From Daphnia carinata (lineage: Eukaryota; Arthropoda; Branchiopoda; Diplostraca; Daphniidae), in assembly GCF_022539665.2 (NCBI RefSeq), contig NC_081339.1, positions 3,590,517-3,654,516 on the forward strand: a DNA stretch of 64,000 bases, given 5' to 3'. Made by a program: the position numbers and the translations under genes. This document shows positions 28,601 through 40,700 of the stretch, in pieces. The notes under the pieces are model-generated. The model was not told the origin of the DNA and ran no database searches. It saw nothing but the letters and a program-made list of their open reading frames with translations. Every line of letters begins with the position of its first letter. Positions within the stretch are counted from its first letter, which is position 1.

Positions 28601-29563
28601 TAATCCTAAAATGAATGCCACTTGCGTCAGGTTTCCAAAGCGCATGTGAATAACGCACAGTGTCCTGTGTCGTAATTGACATATAACAATGAGAACCCAA
28701 TGTCCAATTTGTTTTTATTATTTCAAACGTTTCAACATGGGTGCTATTTAATTATGCGCTGCACCTTGCCCTCAGCCTTGCCGGTAACTGTAGCTAATCT
28801 AATATTGTTCTAGTCAGCTAGCACGAGAAGGAACGATTAAACTCGATGGCTCAATGATTAATCATATGATTATAAATATACCGATCAATTTTTGGTTTCT
28901 ACTGTTTTGATGACGCAATTCTGTCTTAGAGACATGATCGTAATTGGCAGTACAGATACTAATGCTACAGCATATATATTAGGCACCTGTTAGTACGTGA
29001 CATTGGAGTGGACTGGAATGGCCACCCACACAATTCTTTCGTGGTGCTTTAAAGCTTTGCCTCATTTGACAATAACTAAGATTTTAATTATCTCAAAATC
29101 TTCAATTGAAAAATTAAAAAGGGAAGCACAATGCACGTTGCAACTTTATCAGTAGGGTGGTTAACCTTATCTTTCTTTAAAGACAGTAAAAACATTGACA
29201 CGTTGACTCGAGGTACTTTTTTGTTACCCAGTCGGTATGTGCAGTTATTAATATTTCGTCACTTTTATCATGTTGATGCGAAATTTGTCATGCAGTAGAA
29301 AAAAAAGTATGGAGCATGCATTGATCGTAAGCAAGTGATATCACTATCTGTTGAAGTTGTTTTCGTTTATCTCGCATTACGATACGGCTGCATTTACGGC
29401 TAGAACCGTGAAGAATCGCATGCATTTGCTAACCGTTCACGGACTCGATTTCACCCCTTAGTTAGTCTGCTATTCTTCGTCTGCTTCAACGAGACAACAA
29501 CAGATCTGTAAGGATATCAGGGACGAACAAGCGTTTGTTTCTCGGTCGATTGTTTTGAGTAAA
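25686..29563. other. 3' flank of the receptor gene and intergenic sequence
   Basis: Non-coding as far as I can tell. AATAAA at 25788-25793 is a plausible polyadenylation signal for the receptor. A 16-base C run lies at 26262-26277. I looked for a second copy of the TM6-TM7 exon, because Drosophila Oamb has alternative last exons, and found none. Several minus-strand frames between 27226 and 28650 look mildly coding-like but give no recognisable protein. Confidence 0.55.
28394..28645 (-). CDS. Possible tiny two-exon secreted peptide gene (weak)
   Basis: On the minus strand an ATG at 28645 opens a hydrophobic leader (MRFGNLTQVAFILGLLI) that runs into a GTGAAC donor at 28592. About 90 bases on, an AG acceptor precedes a short GC-rich segment that is open in all three frames. 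Joined in phase 2, the product would be about 56 residues with basic clusters resembling prohormone cleavage sites. An alternative frame of the second segment has high GC at third positions and could instead be the last exon of another gene. I do not recognise either product, and the acceptor lacks a strong pyrimidine tract. Confidence 0.15.
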
Positions 29564-30533
29564 ATGGTGTCACCAAAAGTGCTCTATTTCAGTCTTGCTT
29601 CATCGATAGCTGTAGCCCTGGCTTCCATAATCTACATAATCGTCGATAAGACCTGTGAGTTTCCCACATTTTACTCTCTTTCATTTAGCAAACAAAGGGC
29701 CAGACTTCATAAGTTTTTATTATGATCAAAATGTTGGAAAGATCAAGTCATTTTATTTTCAAAACAATTAACCTTAAAACAAGATTGCATGTACTAGCAT
29801 ACTGTCGCGATGGCAACCCAAAATCAAACACGGCTGTCTCATACGAGGATGGAATGGTTGTCTGTTTGCCCGGTTACGTTTTCGCAGACGGCAATACAAC
29901 ACATTACATAACTTGCGATTCACCTCCCTACTGGAATTGGAATTCCGTACCCGAGTGTATTAAAGTGAGTTTAACTTTTATCTATTTCAAACAACCAATT
30001 TTGAAGCATTTTTTTTAAAGATAAATGAAGCATTTGCCTGGAAGTGTCCTGTACAATCCCCTGATTTCGAACTTGCAGGAGAAATCTTGATTTTTCAGGC
30101 GGACCCTTTGGATGCTGTTCACGTCCAGGGTTTGTCTTTTTCATTGTTGTTCGTTTTTTGCTTTGCTGATAGATATGTAATTCTTATGGGAATCATTGCT
30201 TTATTAGGTAAGCTTCAAGGCTTGAAAAGTTCAACTATTCAGGTGATTAACGTAGAAGACACCAACAAGACATGTCACATAACCAACGAGTTAGGTTTAA
30301 TGGGATCCTTCAATACCGGCATGATTATTGACGGAAATGATCTCCTTATAAATGAAACTCTAACAAATCCCATGATGTTAAACGAAACTTTCCAGTTTTT
30401 TATCCGAGCTATCGGATCCCAACACGTCCAGCAGCAACGAGAAGATCAGTTTGATGGCGTTGCTGTATTTGCTCTCGAGCAAAAAGACAAAACGATTGGA
30501 GTGTTCAGTACAAATTCTGTATATTCAATGTGA
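29564..30533 (+). CDS. Small secreted or membrane-anchored sushi (CCP) domain protein
   Basis: Four exons with consistent phases: 29564-29654, 29798-29964, 30021-30129 and 30208-30533, giving 230 residues. The N-terminus has a hydrophobic segment at about residues 7-27 (SIAVALASIIYIIV) that may be a signal peptide or signal anchor. Exon 2 carries a sushi-type module with four cysteines in the order YC, VVCLPGY, ITC and a Trp followed by PEC. Exon 3 adds another Cys (WKCP). Exon 4 encodes about 108 residues with possible N-glycosylation sites (NKT, NET twice) that I do not recognise. Complement-control modules usually mediate extracellular protein binding, so an extracellular role is inferred. 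The gene lies 233 bases upstream of the STARD7-like gene. The sushi assignment rests on the cysteine pattern alone. Confidence 0.65.
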
Positions 30534-30766
30534 GAAAACTCACTTTCCCCCTTTTACTTTTCAAATTTTTATTTCTAATACACGCCGCGCTGGAGACAAC
30601 TTCTAGCCATATGGCAACATGGCTTGCTATCCAGCAGACTACGAGATCCATGTGTGAAAGTTTTTCACTTATCGTTATCTAGTTTGTTTATTAAATTAAG
30701 CAATAAAATTAGACCGCCTTCCAATGATTTGCATGCAGAGTAAAAATATTTAGCTTGATTTCCAAA

Positions 30767-32680
30767 ATGTGGAACTACCGGGCGGCTAGCATTCGCCCTA
30801 ATATGATTCTAAAGAGAAGTCTAGCTCCTAAATTAACCCTGAATCACGAGTCAGTGTCGTTAAATAGGAGCCTTTGGAGCGGGAACAATAGTAAACCAAA
30901 ATCATTTCTAACCGCCTTTGGGACTCGCTTATTGCGTGCCTTTGATCGTAATTTAAAGTCTTTATTTAAGATGGGAAGATGTACTAGAAATTCTGTGTTT
31001 GGTTCCCTGCTGGAAAATCGTTTAGTTCAAGTTATGCTTGTAGATTTTGGCCGTTCTGTTACCAAAAGTAGAGATATCTTACTCAGTGCCACCTGCCTCT
31101 CAGTCTACAACTGGGAAGAAAACTCCCATCGCAGTGAGCAAATTCAAGACCTTGCGAGTGATATTTCTTTCATTAATCAATTGACACTTGAAACACTTAC
31201 TTGCAAGTCGTGCCAAAAAAGGTTAAAGATTGATCAGAAAGTGCCAGATGTTGTTTATTGTTCATGCTCTGATAGTAAACCATCAAGTGCAGAACTTAAT
31301 GGTTGGAAGCCTTTCATAGAGAGACCCAATACTCTTGTATGGCGAAAAGAACATGAAATATACAAGGGCTTGTATGCCTACAAAAGTAAGTACATTCTTG
31401 AACCAAAATACAGTCCATTTTCTGAAATGTTTACTTTTATAGTGTACGGGCGCTTTGAAACAATAAATGCAATGGATTTTCTTCGTGTTCAACTGGATAC
31501 AAATTTTAGGAAGCAGTGGGACGCATCAGCGATTCAACTTGAAATTATAGAGGAAAATGTGAATACCAATACAGATCTAGTCTATTGGGAAATGCGATGG
31601 CCAGTAAGGTTACGCTTTTGCCACAAAACTACCATTTCCTATGTTTAACTAAATGAACCATTTTTTTAGAGACCATTTGCGAATCGTGATTATGTTTTTA
31701 AAAGGAAGCTGACATTCATTCCCAAAGAAAATGTTTGTGTCATTTCAAGTGTGGCCACATCTCACCCAGAAGTCCCAGTCAAAAAGTCAATGCATCGAGT
31801 CACAGAGTATTGGAGTTATATGGTTGTCAAACCGTTCACGAATTTTGAAAGGGTAATCTTGGTTTATGTTCTATTTAATTTGTGTACCACATTTTTAGAA
31901 ACTAGACTTTCACAACATGGAAGCTAATGACATTTCATTTTAAAACTTTAGCCTGGTACAGAATTTGTCCTCACCTACTTCGATAATCCTGGTTTATCTA
32001 TCCCATCATCCGTCTCAACTTGGGTGGCAATGACAGGTCTGTAATCTTTTCGAAAATGTAGATTCATTATATTTACTTACAATTTTCTAGGACTTCCAAA
32101 TTTTGTGGGCAAGCTGCATGATGCTGCTGGTAGGGTAACAGATCTGGCGGGTCCTGAACCCGCATTGATGCACTGCCTTCGAGCACAGATGGATGCACAT
32201 CGGCGAGATGTAATTACCTCCATCGAAATTGAGGATACGTTGACGGTACAGTTACCCTCCGAAGACGAGGCGACGTCTACGGGACAGCAGGATTCTTCCA
32301 CAGTCCAGGAAGAAATATTTTCATTAACTGTTGTGGAAGGAGCACCGAATCTGAAAAACGAGGGAGATCAGCAGAAAAATCCGCAAGAGGAAGCATCATC
32401 GATAGTGCAAGCAGAATCTACGCTGGCAGAAGATATAACTCCGGCCAATCGAACCCCTCCTACAGCGTCCTCGGTTTCCAGTTTGCCTTCTTTGGTTACC
32501 AATTCGGATCCTGTGAATTCGCAAGGGTCTGCTTCTCTAGGAGATGCCGTTAAAACGACACCTCCTGCTTCCGCAAGCCCGACGGCTCCCACTAGTTCCG
32601 CCTCGCCTTCTTGCTCAACTGCATCAAACTCATGTAGCGATAACGCCCAGTTTTTAGCCAGAAGCCCAGTTTATTGCTAG
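30767..32680 (+). CDS. Stard7: StAR-related lipid-transfer (START) domain protein, STARD7-like
   Basis: Lipid-transfer protein of the STARD7 type; vertebrate STARD7 moves phosphatidylcholine to mitochondria. Exons: 30767-31385, 31443-31603, 31670-31852, 31952-32036 and 32091-32680, giving 545 residues. The N-terminal 70 or so residues are rich in Arg, Lys and Ser with few acidic residues, compatible with a mitochondrial leader. The START domain spans about residues 180-400 with motifs WKPFIERP, FLRVQLDTNFRKQWDA, VYWEMRWP, NRDYVFKRK and TYFDNPG, matching the order I recall in human STARD7. A Ser/Thr/Pro-rich acidic tail of about 150 residues follows and appears lineage-specific. The first intron (31386-31442) is 57 bases and stop-free, so an unspliced reading would add 19 residues inside the START fold. 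Splicing restores the family spacing. ATG 30767 is the first in-frame ATG. Confidence 0.85.
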
Positions 32681-33505
32681 GTAAATTGCAAATCTTATTG
32701 AAGTTCTTCTGGTTTACAATCGCCAGCAGTCTCTTTATTTTTCATTTAATTCCTTTCGTATCCGTATGCAATCCCTCCCTCTTGAAATTTGCTGCGACTC
32801 TGCTGGCCGTTAATCTTTTATCCCACGAAAGAAGAGCAACACGTAGTCCATGGATGGCAATATGCATTAGCTGTCGATCTATTGTTGCGGCATCTTGTCT
32901 CAAATTAAAATGAACTTATACATGTTCGCTGTCAAGTTCTAAGAAACACTATGGAAGTCTATACAGTTTTTGAAACTATATTTGAAAAAGAAATTATTTG
33001 GCCATAAATGTGATTGTTATCCGTAACTGTTGATTTCAATGGGATGTTCAGTCCTCATAAGTCGATTCCATAAAATTTTAGGTCGGGTTGTTGGCTGTTT
33101 TTTTCTTTTTGTTTCTTTTTTATGTTGAAAAACGCTATGCCGCCCATATTCCTTATTCTGACCCACACTTTAAAACAGCAACTATGTTTAAATTAAATTT
33201 GAAGACATTCAATTGGAAAAAACGGGCAGAGAAAATATTGTGAATGTTTTGCAAAAATAATTCGCCACCATACTACTTTTTGTCGAATTGGCAACTTCCT
33301 GAAGGCTTACTTTTGCGCGCGAAAAGACGCTTCGAGAGAGGTCTAGTAAGGGTCGTGTACTCGTGTTCTAGGCATAGTTAGTCACGGTCAGCTAAGAGAG
33401 CAGGTTGTTCAATAGCATCCGTACGGAAGAGACTCCAAGAAATCGTCATTGTTGCTAAGGGAGAGGGTGACATGAAAAATAACCGTGTCGATTTTGTAAC
33501 AAACC
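32681..33505 (+). other. Spacer between the STARD7-like and trehalose synthase genes
   Basis: Likely 3' untranslated sequence of the lipid-transfer gene followed by the promoter and leader of the trehalose gene. A short frame at 32674-32913 encodes a hydrophobic peptide with no recognisable family. No other gene is visible. Confidence 0.5.
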
Positions 33506-36500
33506 ATGGAGCTTAACGTACATCAGGAATCCAAGTCTGTGGTTGAATGGAATCCTTTGCAGGAAAGGCTTATTGTGGTCTCTAATCGTCTTCCATTTGT
33601 TCTGAAACGCGACGAGTTAACTGGAAAGATACTAAGGAAATCAAGGCAAGTAAAATTTGACTAGTCTTTTGTGTGTTGTGTTCGTTTAGCACATTTTATG
33701 GTATGAAGTGGTTGACATTTTCTAACTTCTCATGCAAGTCAATCTCGATGTTCTCTGCTGTTGTACGATACCAATCATGTGTAGATTTTTGCTTGTTCGA
33801 AGTAAACAATTAGCTGACTAGAATTAGGAAATAGTTGCGGATGTTTCAACCTTTGTTACCATGCAAGCTGTAGAGTAAAAGTCATTAAATGGAACATGGG
33901 TAAAACCATGCTGTCACCTCTATTCAACCTACCCGCGGGGGTTTCCGACTTCTTTGGCCTGCCTCAATATTTTAAGTGTTATCTCGATATGCCTTTGGCA
34001 CCCTTTCCTTTAGAATTTGATCTATTTTCTATAAAAATATTTAATTTTCATAGTGCTGGAGGCTTAGTTACTGCCGTTGCTCCTGTTGTGGTCGGCTGTG
34101 GTGGGCGATGGGTTGGATGGACAGGGGATTGCTCTTTCGGTGTAGAAGATGAAATCCCAGAAGCTTCTGAAGAAGATACGACACCCACTGCTGGGTTACT
34201 GAAACATCAGGTAAGCAAAACCTGTAGAGGGAACGTTTATTTTTTAAAGATCAATTCATTTAATGAAATGACGTTTCAGGTTGTACCCGTCCACTTGAAT
34301 CAGCAACAGTTTGACTCATACTACAATGGATGTTGCAATGGAACACTCTGGCCTCTTTTTCATTCCATGTCAGATCGTGCAGTATACTCTACTGAATATT
34401 GGCACGTGAGTATTTAATTTCCTGTACGAAAAGACAGTTTATATATTGAATAATGAAATTATTCAGGACTACATTCAAGTTAATCAACTTTTTGCTGATG
34501 AAACGTTGGAAGCAATTAAATTAACATCAAAGGAAGAGCCGGGAGTAGTCTCACTGGTTTGGATTCATGATTACCACTTGACTTTGGTACCGTCCATCCT
34601 ACGGCAGGTACTGTAAATGTTAGGCATTATCTCGTAACGTTTATTCGGCTGATTTTTTTTTCTTGCTCGTGCGTTATGTTAGGCATTGAGCGATAACAAT
34701 TTCAGCGCTCGTTTGGGTTTCTTCTTGCATATTCCCTTTCCACCATGGGATATTTTCAGACTCTTACCGTGGGATGATGAAATATTGCTGGGATTGCTGG
34801 GTTTGCTTTCAATTCGTTTAACCTCTGATACTTTTCGAGCTACATTATTTGTTTGAATGAAAAACTCTAGGCTGCGATATGATTGGGTTTCATATAGACG
34901 ATTATTGCATCAATTTCCTAGACTGCTGTCATCGTCGACTAGGCTGCCGCATAGACCGAACGAATCTGCTGGTTGAATATGGAAATCGTATCATAAAAGT
35001 TGCTGCCCTGCCAATCGGCATCCCTTTTCACAGGCCTGATACAGCCCGTAATTAACTTAAAATGCCATTTAGAATTATTTCGTTTGTATCGTAGATTCCA
35101 GCAAATGGCGGAAGAAGCCCCACGTTTGGTAAAGGAAAAAGGACAAAAAATTATCTTGGGTGTCGATCGCTTGGATTACACGAAAGGCTTGGTTCATCGA
35201 CTGAAAGCCTTTGAACGATTTTTGGAGAAACACCCGGAACACATTGAAGAGGTTTAGCTTTGAAGATTCATGCGTATGCGTTTAAAATCGATTACGGCAA
35301 CTTGCGGAATTGCCTATCAGGTGATTTTCATTCAAATAGCGGTTCCTTCACGGACTGACGTCAAAGAATATCAGGATCTCAAGGAAGAGATGGATCAGGT
35401 GATTGGACGGATCAATGGACGTTTCTCGACCGCCAATTGGTCGCCCATTCGCTATATCTACGGCTGTGTCTCTCAGGTACTTGCCAACTCTTTGTTTTAC
35501 CACAAGTTCAAAACTAATAAAATTGTTTATGAAATACAAGGCTGAGTTGGCTGCGTACTACCGGGACGCCTTCATTGCCATGGTGACACCGCTCCGGGAC
35601 GGAATGAATCTCGTTGCCAAAGAATTTGTGGCGTGTCAGATAGAAGAACCGGGTGTGCTCATCTTATCTCCGTTTGCCGGCGCAGGTGAAACAATGCAAG
35701 AGGCACTTCTCATCAATCCGTACAAAATCGACGATGTGGCCGAGCTAATCTGCAGCGCGTTGGAGATGTCCCGCGACGAGCGTGAAGTCCGGATGAAAAA
35801 CCTGCGACGTCGTGAAAAGTGATCAAAACAAGCCGTCCTGCTTCCGGCTCTATTTGCAAATGGCACAAAATTGTGTTCGAAGATTGCAAAATTGTTTTTT
35901 GAATTAATAGGCGGAACAACGTTGACGCTTGGGCCCAATCATTTCTAAAGACCATTCGCGCTGCCACTTTAGACCAGGGATCCGATGCGAAAACTGGTTC
36001 CTGTTTGATGTCGTCGGCCATGGACGATTACGATGAGTATTTGTCCAAGTACGTTGGCAACGCAGAAAAGCTGGCCCTGCTTTTGGATTATGATGGAACA
36101 CTAGCACCACTGGCACCGCATCCAGATTTGGCTATCCTGCCCAATGAGACGGGCAAGATTTTACAACGACTTTGCAACTGCCCAGATGTGTATGTCTCCA
36201 TTATTTCCAATCGCAGCGTGGATAATGTCAAGAAGATGGTTGGAATCGAAAATATCACTTACGCTGGTAAAAATGGTCTCGAAATTCTTCATCCGGATGG
36301 CACAAAATTCATTTACCCACTGCCCGTCGAGTACGAAGATAAAGTGCGCAGCCTTCTCCGCCAGCTTCAAGAAGAAGTTTGTAACGATGGAGCTTGGGTG
36401 GAACATAAAGGCCTTTTACTCACGTACCACTACAGGTAACGCGGTTTTCTTCCACTTCCACTTAGCAGGAGCAGTAACGTCTGCAAAACAACTTGAGCTA

Positions 36501-37260
36501 CGCATGTTAAGCTCCAGAGATGGCGTTCCGTTCAAATCCCCAGTGCGAAAAGCCAAAAACGCCATCTGTGGAATTTCACATGCATTACGTGGAGTTTCCA
36601 TGTAAAGGGTACCCCGTTACCTACTCTAGTATACTTCATGCTATTAAAGTCAATCAAGTTAATCACTTTCTTTGCTTTTTTTTTTAGCGAAACGGTCATG
36701 CATTTAAGGACGGGACTGATCAAACGAGCTCGAGAGCTGATTGAAGGCGCTGGACTGGTATGTACCACAGCCTATTGCGCTCTGGAAGCCAAGCCCCCAT
36801 CTCAGTGGAACAAAGGACAAGCGGCGCTTTATATATTACGAACTGCGTTCGGAGTGGACTGGGAAGAACGCATCCGCATCGTTTACGCAGGCGACGACTT
36901 TACTGATGAAGCGGCAATTAAAGCTCTGAAAGGTTTCTGAAGAATGATAAAGTGGATATTTGGCTAATATCTTCCTTTGGAAAAGATATTCAGACACTGA
37001 TCTATGTTAAATCGCCAAAGCTGATAGCATCATAAAGTGGTGAAAAATTGTATGCAGGTTTAGCAGCCACCTTCCGTGTGACATCGACATTGGCAGTTAA
37101 AACGGCGGCGGACCGACGATTGTCCAACAACGATTCCGTACTACGGATGCTAAAGTGGATCGAAAGCCACATGACTAAGCGTAAACCTCGCCTATCATCA
37201 CGTTCTTCGTGCACTGTATTGGAACAGCTGGATGAAGTTCAGGATTCAGCAACTATATAG
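33506..37260 (+). CDS. Tps1: Bifunctional trehalose-6-phosphate synthase/phosphatase
   Basis: Cytosolic enzyme joining UDP-glucose and glucose-6-phosphate to trehalose-6-P (GT20 domain), then removing the phosphate (HAD-type TPP domain). Twelve exons: 33506-33645, 34054-34210, 34280-34405, 34467-34607, 34683-34800, 34871-35033, 35095-35251, 35321-35476, 35541-35818, 35911-36435, 36688-36932 and 37058-37260, giving 802 residues, about the fly length. GT20 marks include [34 protein letters not shown] and [16 protein letters not shown]. The TPP domain has DYDGT from D538 and GDDFTDE with D723/D724. Introns 1 and 6 need GC donors (AG/GCAAGT at 33646, AG/GCCTGA at 35034) to keep frame. In the TPP domain, SNR and YAGKNG replace what I recall as SGR and YAGNHG, so phosphatase activity is uncertain. 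Intron 10 carries a dispersed repeat. Confidence 0.93.
36466..36610 (+). repeat. Dispersed palindromic repeat, copy 1 (in TPS intron 10)
   Basis: The segment from about 36480 (CTGCAAAACAACTTGAGCTA and following) recurs at about 42079-42150 with few changes through AGAGATGGCGTTCCG. Within copy 1 the part around GCATGT..AGATGGCGTT is repeated in inverse orientation (AACGCCATCTGTGG..ACATGCA), forming an imperfect hairpin of about 27 base pairs. It looks like a small non-autonomous (MITE-like) element. Confidence 0.6.
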
Positions 37261-37717
37261 CTCTTTCAAAACTTTGCATTCTGTTGGTTTGTTGTGGAGA
37301 AGACAAAACAAGCAAACAGAACCAGCTCAGTTAGTAGATAGGGAAACACAGTTCCTTTGCATCAGCAAGATGCTCAACAAAAAGAATTTTTCTTCATGGT
37401 TCTCTTCAAAATTTGCCCTATGTGTATTGGCTTGAAAGAAGAAAATCAATGAAAAAACAAGGAAAAAGAAAACTGAAATGCTCATTTGTTTGGCAGAACG
37501 CGCTGCATGTGCCCAAACGGTTAAACAGATTTGAGGTAAAATCAGTTAAGAAATTGATCGAACACTGGTTTAATAGGTATAAACTTATTTGTTTAATTAT
37601 TGCACTAATTCCTATGTATTTATTCTTCCGTACTCCGTTGGCGAAGTTCACACCAGTGATTAGTCCCCTGTGATAAGAGTATAGATAAAATATGCGGCTA
37701 ATCTAACCGTTATTACA
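37261..37717 (+). other. Spacer between the trehalose synthase and Vav genes
   Basis: 457 bases, presumably the trehalose gene 3' end and the Vav promoter or leader. Open frames on both strands match nothing I know. Confidence 0.5.
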
Positions 37718-40700
37718 ATGGCGACGGTAGTCGAGAACAGTGTGATGGCGAGTACGAACCTATGGTTAGAGTGTTTAGGTTGGTTAAGAAGATGTGGAGT
37801 TGCTTTGCCGGATCATATTCCGTCAACCAGGAACCTCGAGTGTTTCAGTCATTATCTTCGCGATGGTGTCGTCCTCTGCCACTTGATTCATCTGCTCAAC
37901 CCGAGTTCTTTGGATTTTTTTTTCGATGTTAGTGAGCTAAGCAGCATGGATCCCGACGAAAATGAGGTAATATAAATTTATATTTACACCATATTTCGAC
38001 AAAATGATAACGCTGCTAACATGTGAATGTTAGGATCTCTGCCTGCAAAACATTGAAGCCTTTTTAGAGATTTGCCAGATGGACTTTGGTTTGGCCAGAC
38101 GCGACTTGTTCGAACCAGCAATGTTGTATCATCTGGATGATTTCGATCGCGTACTCTACACTTTGTCCCAGCTATCCAAGTCTCCTAGAGTTGCTCGACT
38201 TGGAATTATGTAATAATCTTTTTTGCATATAAGCCCTGCCAGTCATTACGCAAACTCCTGTCACATTTTGATGTTTTGAATGTTCGATGTTTATTGATAT
38301 TAGGGGATTTCCCGTTCCCCATGTATCGGGCAGCGATGACCAAACAACAGGGGATCAAACTGGTCAAAACAGGTATTTTCTTATTGATTACTATACAGGA
38401 AATTGATCTAACTGACAGGGGAAAAATCGCTTAGTTTCGTACGACCGATTTCCACTATCTACGATCCGGCTAACGAAGTTATCTACATGAGCATCCTTTC
38501 AAACAACTTTCAACGTAGCACAAGTTTGACCGTAAGTTTCGGGAATAAATTTCTCTGTAGCTTAAATTGCTAAACCTTTTCTTCTATGTCAGAATTCGAC
38601 GCAGACCGCAACTATGCCAACCGATCCAGTCGAACGAACCGTTCAGAAAATGTGCAATGTTGAAAGGGATTACATTATGGTATTGACCATCATGGAGGAA
38701 ATGATGGTTGGGCCCCTATCGAAAATTTTAACCACCCAGGAGCAATCGACTATATTTTATGGGATCAAGGTATTCTCTTTCGAATACTAAGAAATTTTAA
38801 TTCATCAATATGACAACTTATTTTCTTAATGCCTCCAGGAACTAAACCAAATCCATCAACAAATCCATCGCGAATTGCTGAGTGTGATAAGCAGTAAAGT
38901 AAAACAGCCTCTGACAAAGTTGTACATTGTTTTTCTGAACTGGAAAGACAAGCTGCACATTTATCAACGGTATGCTGCTAATTTACCACTTGCCCTGCAT
39001 GTCGTGGGAAGAGTCTATAGGGCAAAGAAAAATCTAGCAAAGGAAGTTGAGGTATTCGGTCCGTCAAAACAGTGGGTTTACATGCACAGTTGTTAACAAA
39101 CATTCATTCAGCTGGCACAGGGAAATTTGAGAGATCACTTCAAATTGACAAATCTCCTTCTTCAGCCGATTCAGCACCTAAGCCAATATGTCGTACTTTT
39201 TGGAGAATTAAATAAATACATTCCCGAGGTATTACAGTTGAAACTAGAAACCAAAAGTGACACTAACCATTGACCTATGATGTATCTTAACTAAATTAGA
39301 ATCATGAAGATTACCATGGGATTAAGATTGCTGGCCACTGCATGTCAGAGCTCGTTGAAGATGTCAATGCCATAAAAAAGGACAGTTTTATCTTACAAAC
39401 GCTTAAGCACGCCCAGGTACCAGTATGTTTTAAATGCGCGATGTGGAAGATTCATAAACATTTCTTTTTTAACAATTAGTCGAAAATTGATTGCTGGAAA
39501 CCCACGAAATCGATCCTGAGTGAATTTGGACGATTTTTTAGAAACGGTTCTTTGAAAGTCAGTTTCTCCACAGCCATCAACAGCCACGAAAAGACAAAAT
39601 ACCAGGTCTTTCTCTTTAGTCGGATGGTGGTCTTTTGCACGCCGAAGTCGAAAGTATTTTATTATCCTATAAATTAGTTAACAATGTTTTAGAATGGAAA
39701 TAAAAGGATTCGTTTTCAGATGAGAGGCCTGAGAACGATATCGCGCAATCAGCAGTTCACCTACCACTCCCATCTACTTCTGCAAAACTACGCCGTTGAG
39801 GAGTTAGTAGGTTTAGCTGGCTTTTTTGAGGCTTCTACGACTCCGTGGACGAGTTGCTGGAGAGTGAAAGGACCCACAGGAAAAACAAGTGTTATCTTCT
39901 ACAGCAAAACGCACGAGGAACGACGGAAGTGGATTGAGAGCTTCAAAGTTGTCATGTAAGTTAAGCTAGAGTAGCGTAAAACAAAAACAGTCTATTACAA
40001 AGCAAGTATATTTGTGTAGGGATCGGCTACATCCTTCGTTGGACAACACTGATGCAAAAACGCATACTTTTGTACTTCAGACATTCTCCTCTAAAGCCAT
40101 TTGCCATGTCTGCCACAAATTGCTCAAAGGCCTTCTTGATCAGGTTGTTATTACGATTTCACGTTATTTGTTATTGTTAGTTGTATTTATGTTTTCAAAT
40201 TATTTTTGCGTGTGTTTTTGACAGGGTTATCGATGTGGAAAGTGCAGCCAATCATTTCACAAAAAATGCTTAGAACTTTCCCAAACATGTGAGTTTGGTG
40301 CCGAGGAGATATATGCCAACGCAGATTCTGAACACGAATCTGGAATTTATGAATGTACGTCATTGAACACATCGGCGCGATCATCTTATTGGTCCGAAGC
40401 ATCGTCTTACCAGTCAGAAGGAGTTCTAAGCCCTCCAGTTAGTTTTGCATTTCAGCTTTATGAAACACCAGTCCAGCAGGTTAAAGATATGGACCAGTCA
40501 GATGATGGCCTGGAATCTCAGCTCTGGTAAAGCTTCACATTTAAGTGCTTTGCTTGTGCACGTGAGAAACTTTTACTAATTTGCTTAAAGGTACGGTGGA
40601 TCAATAAGTGCTCAAGAAGCCACTGCATACCTCGCCGGAAGTGACCCGGGAACGTTTCTTGTCAGAAAGAGAGATCCTAAAAGCCAGGACGCTTTGTCTG

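Noticed and set aside
33896-34210. Alternative start of the trehalose synthase within intron 1
   Set aside because: It would remove the conserved VSNRLPF sugar-nucleotide motif, and the GC-AG splice from exon 1 restores the family sequence exactly.
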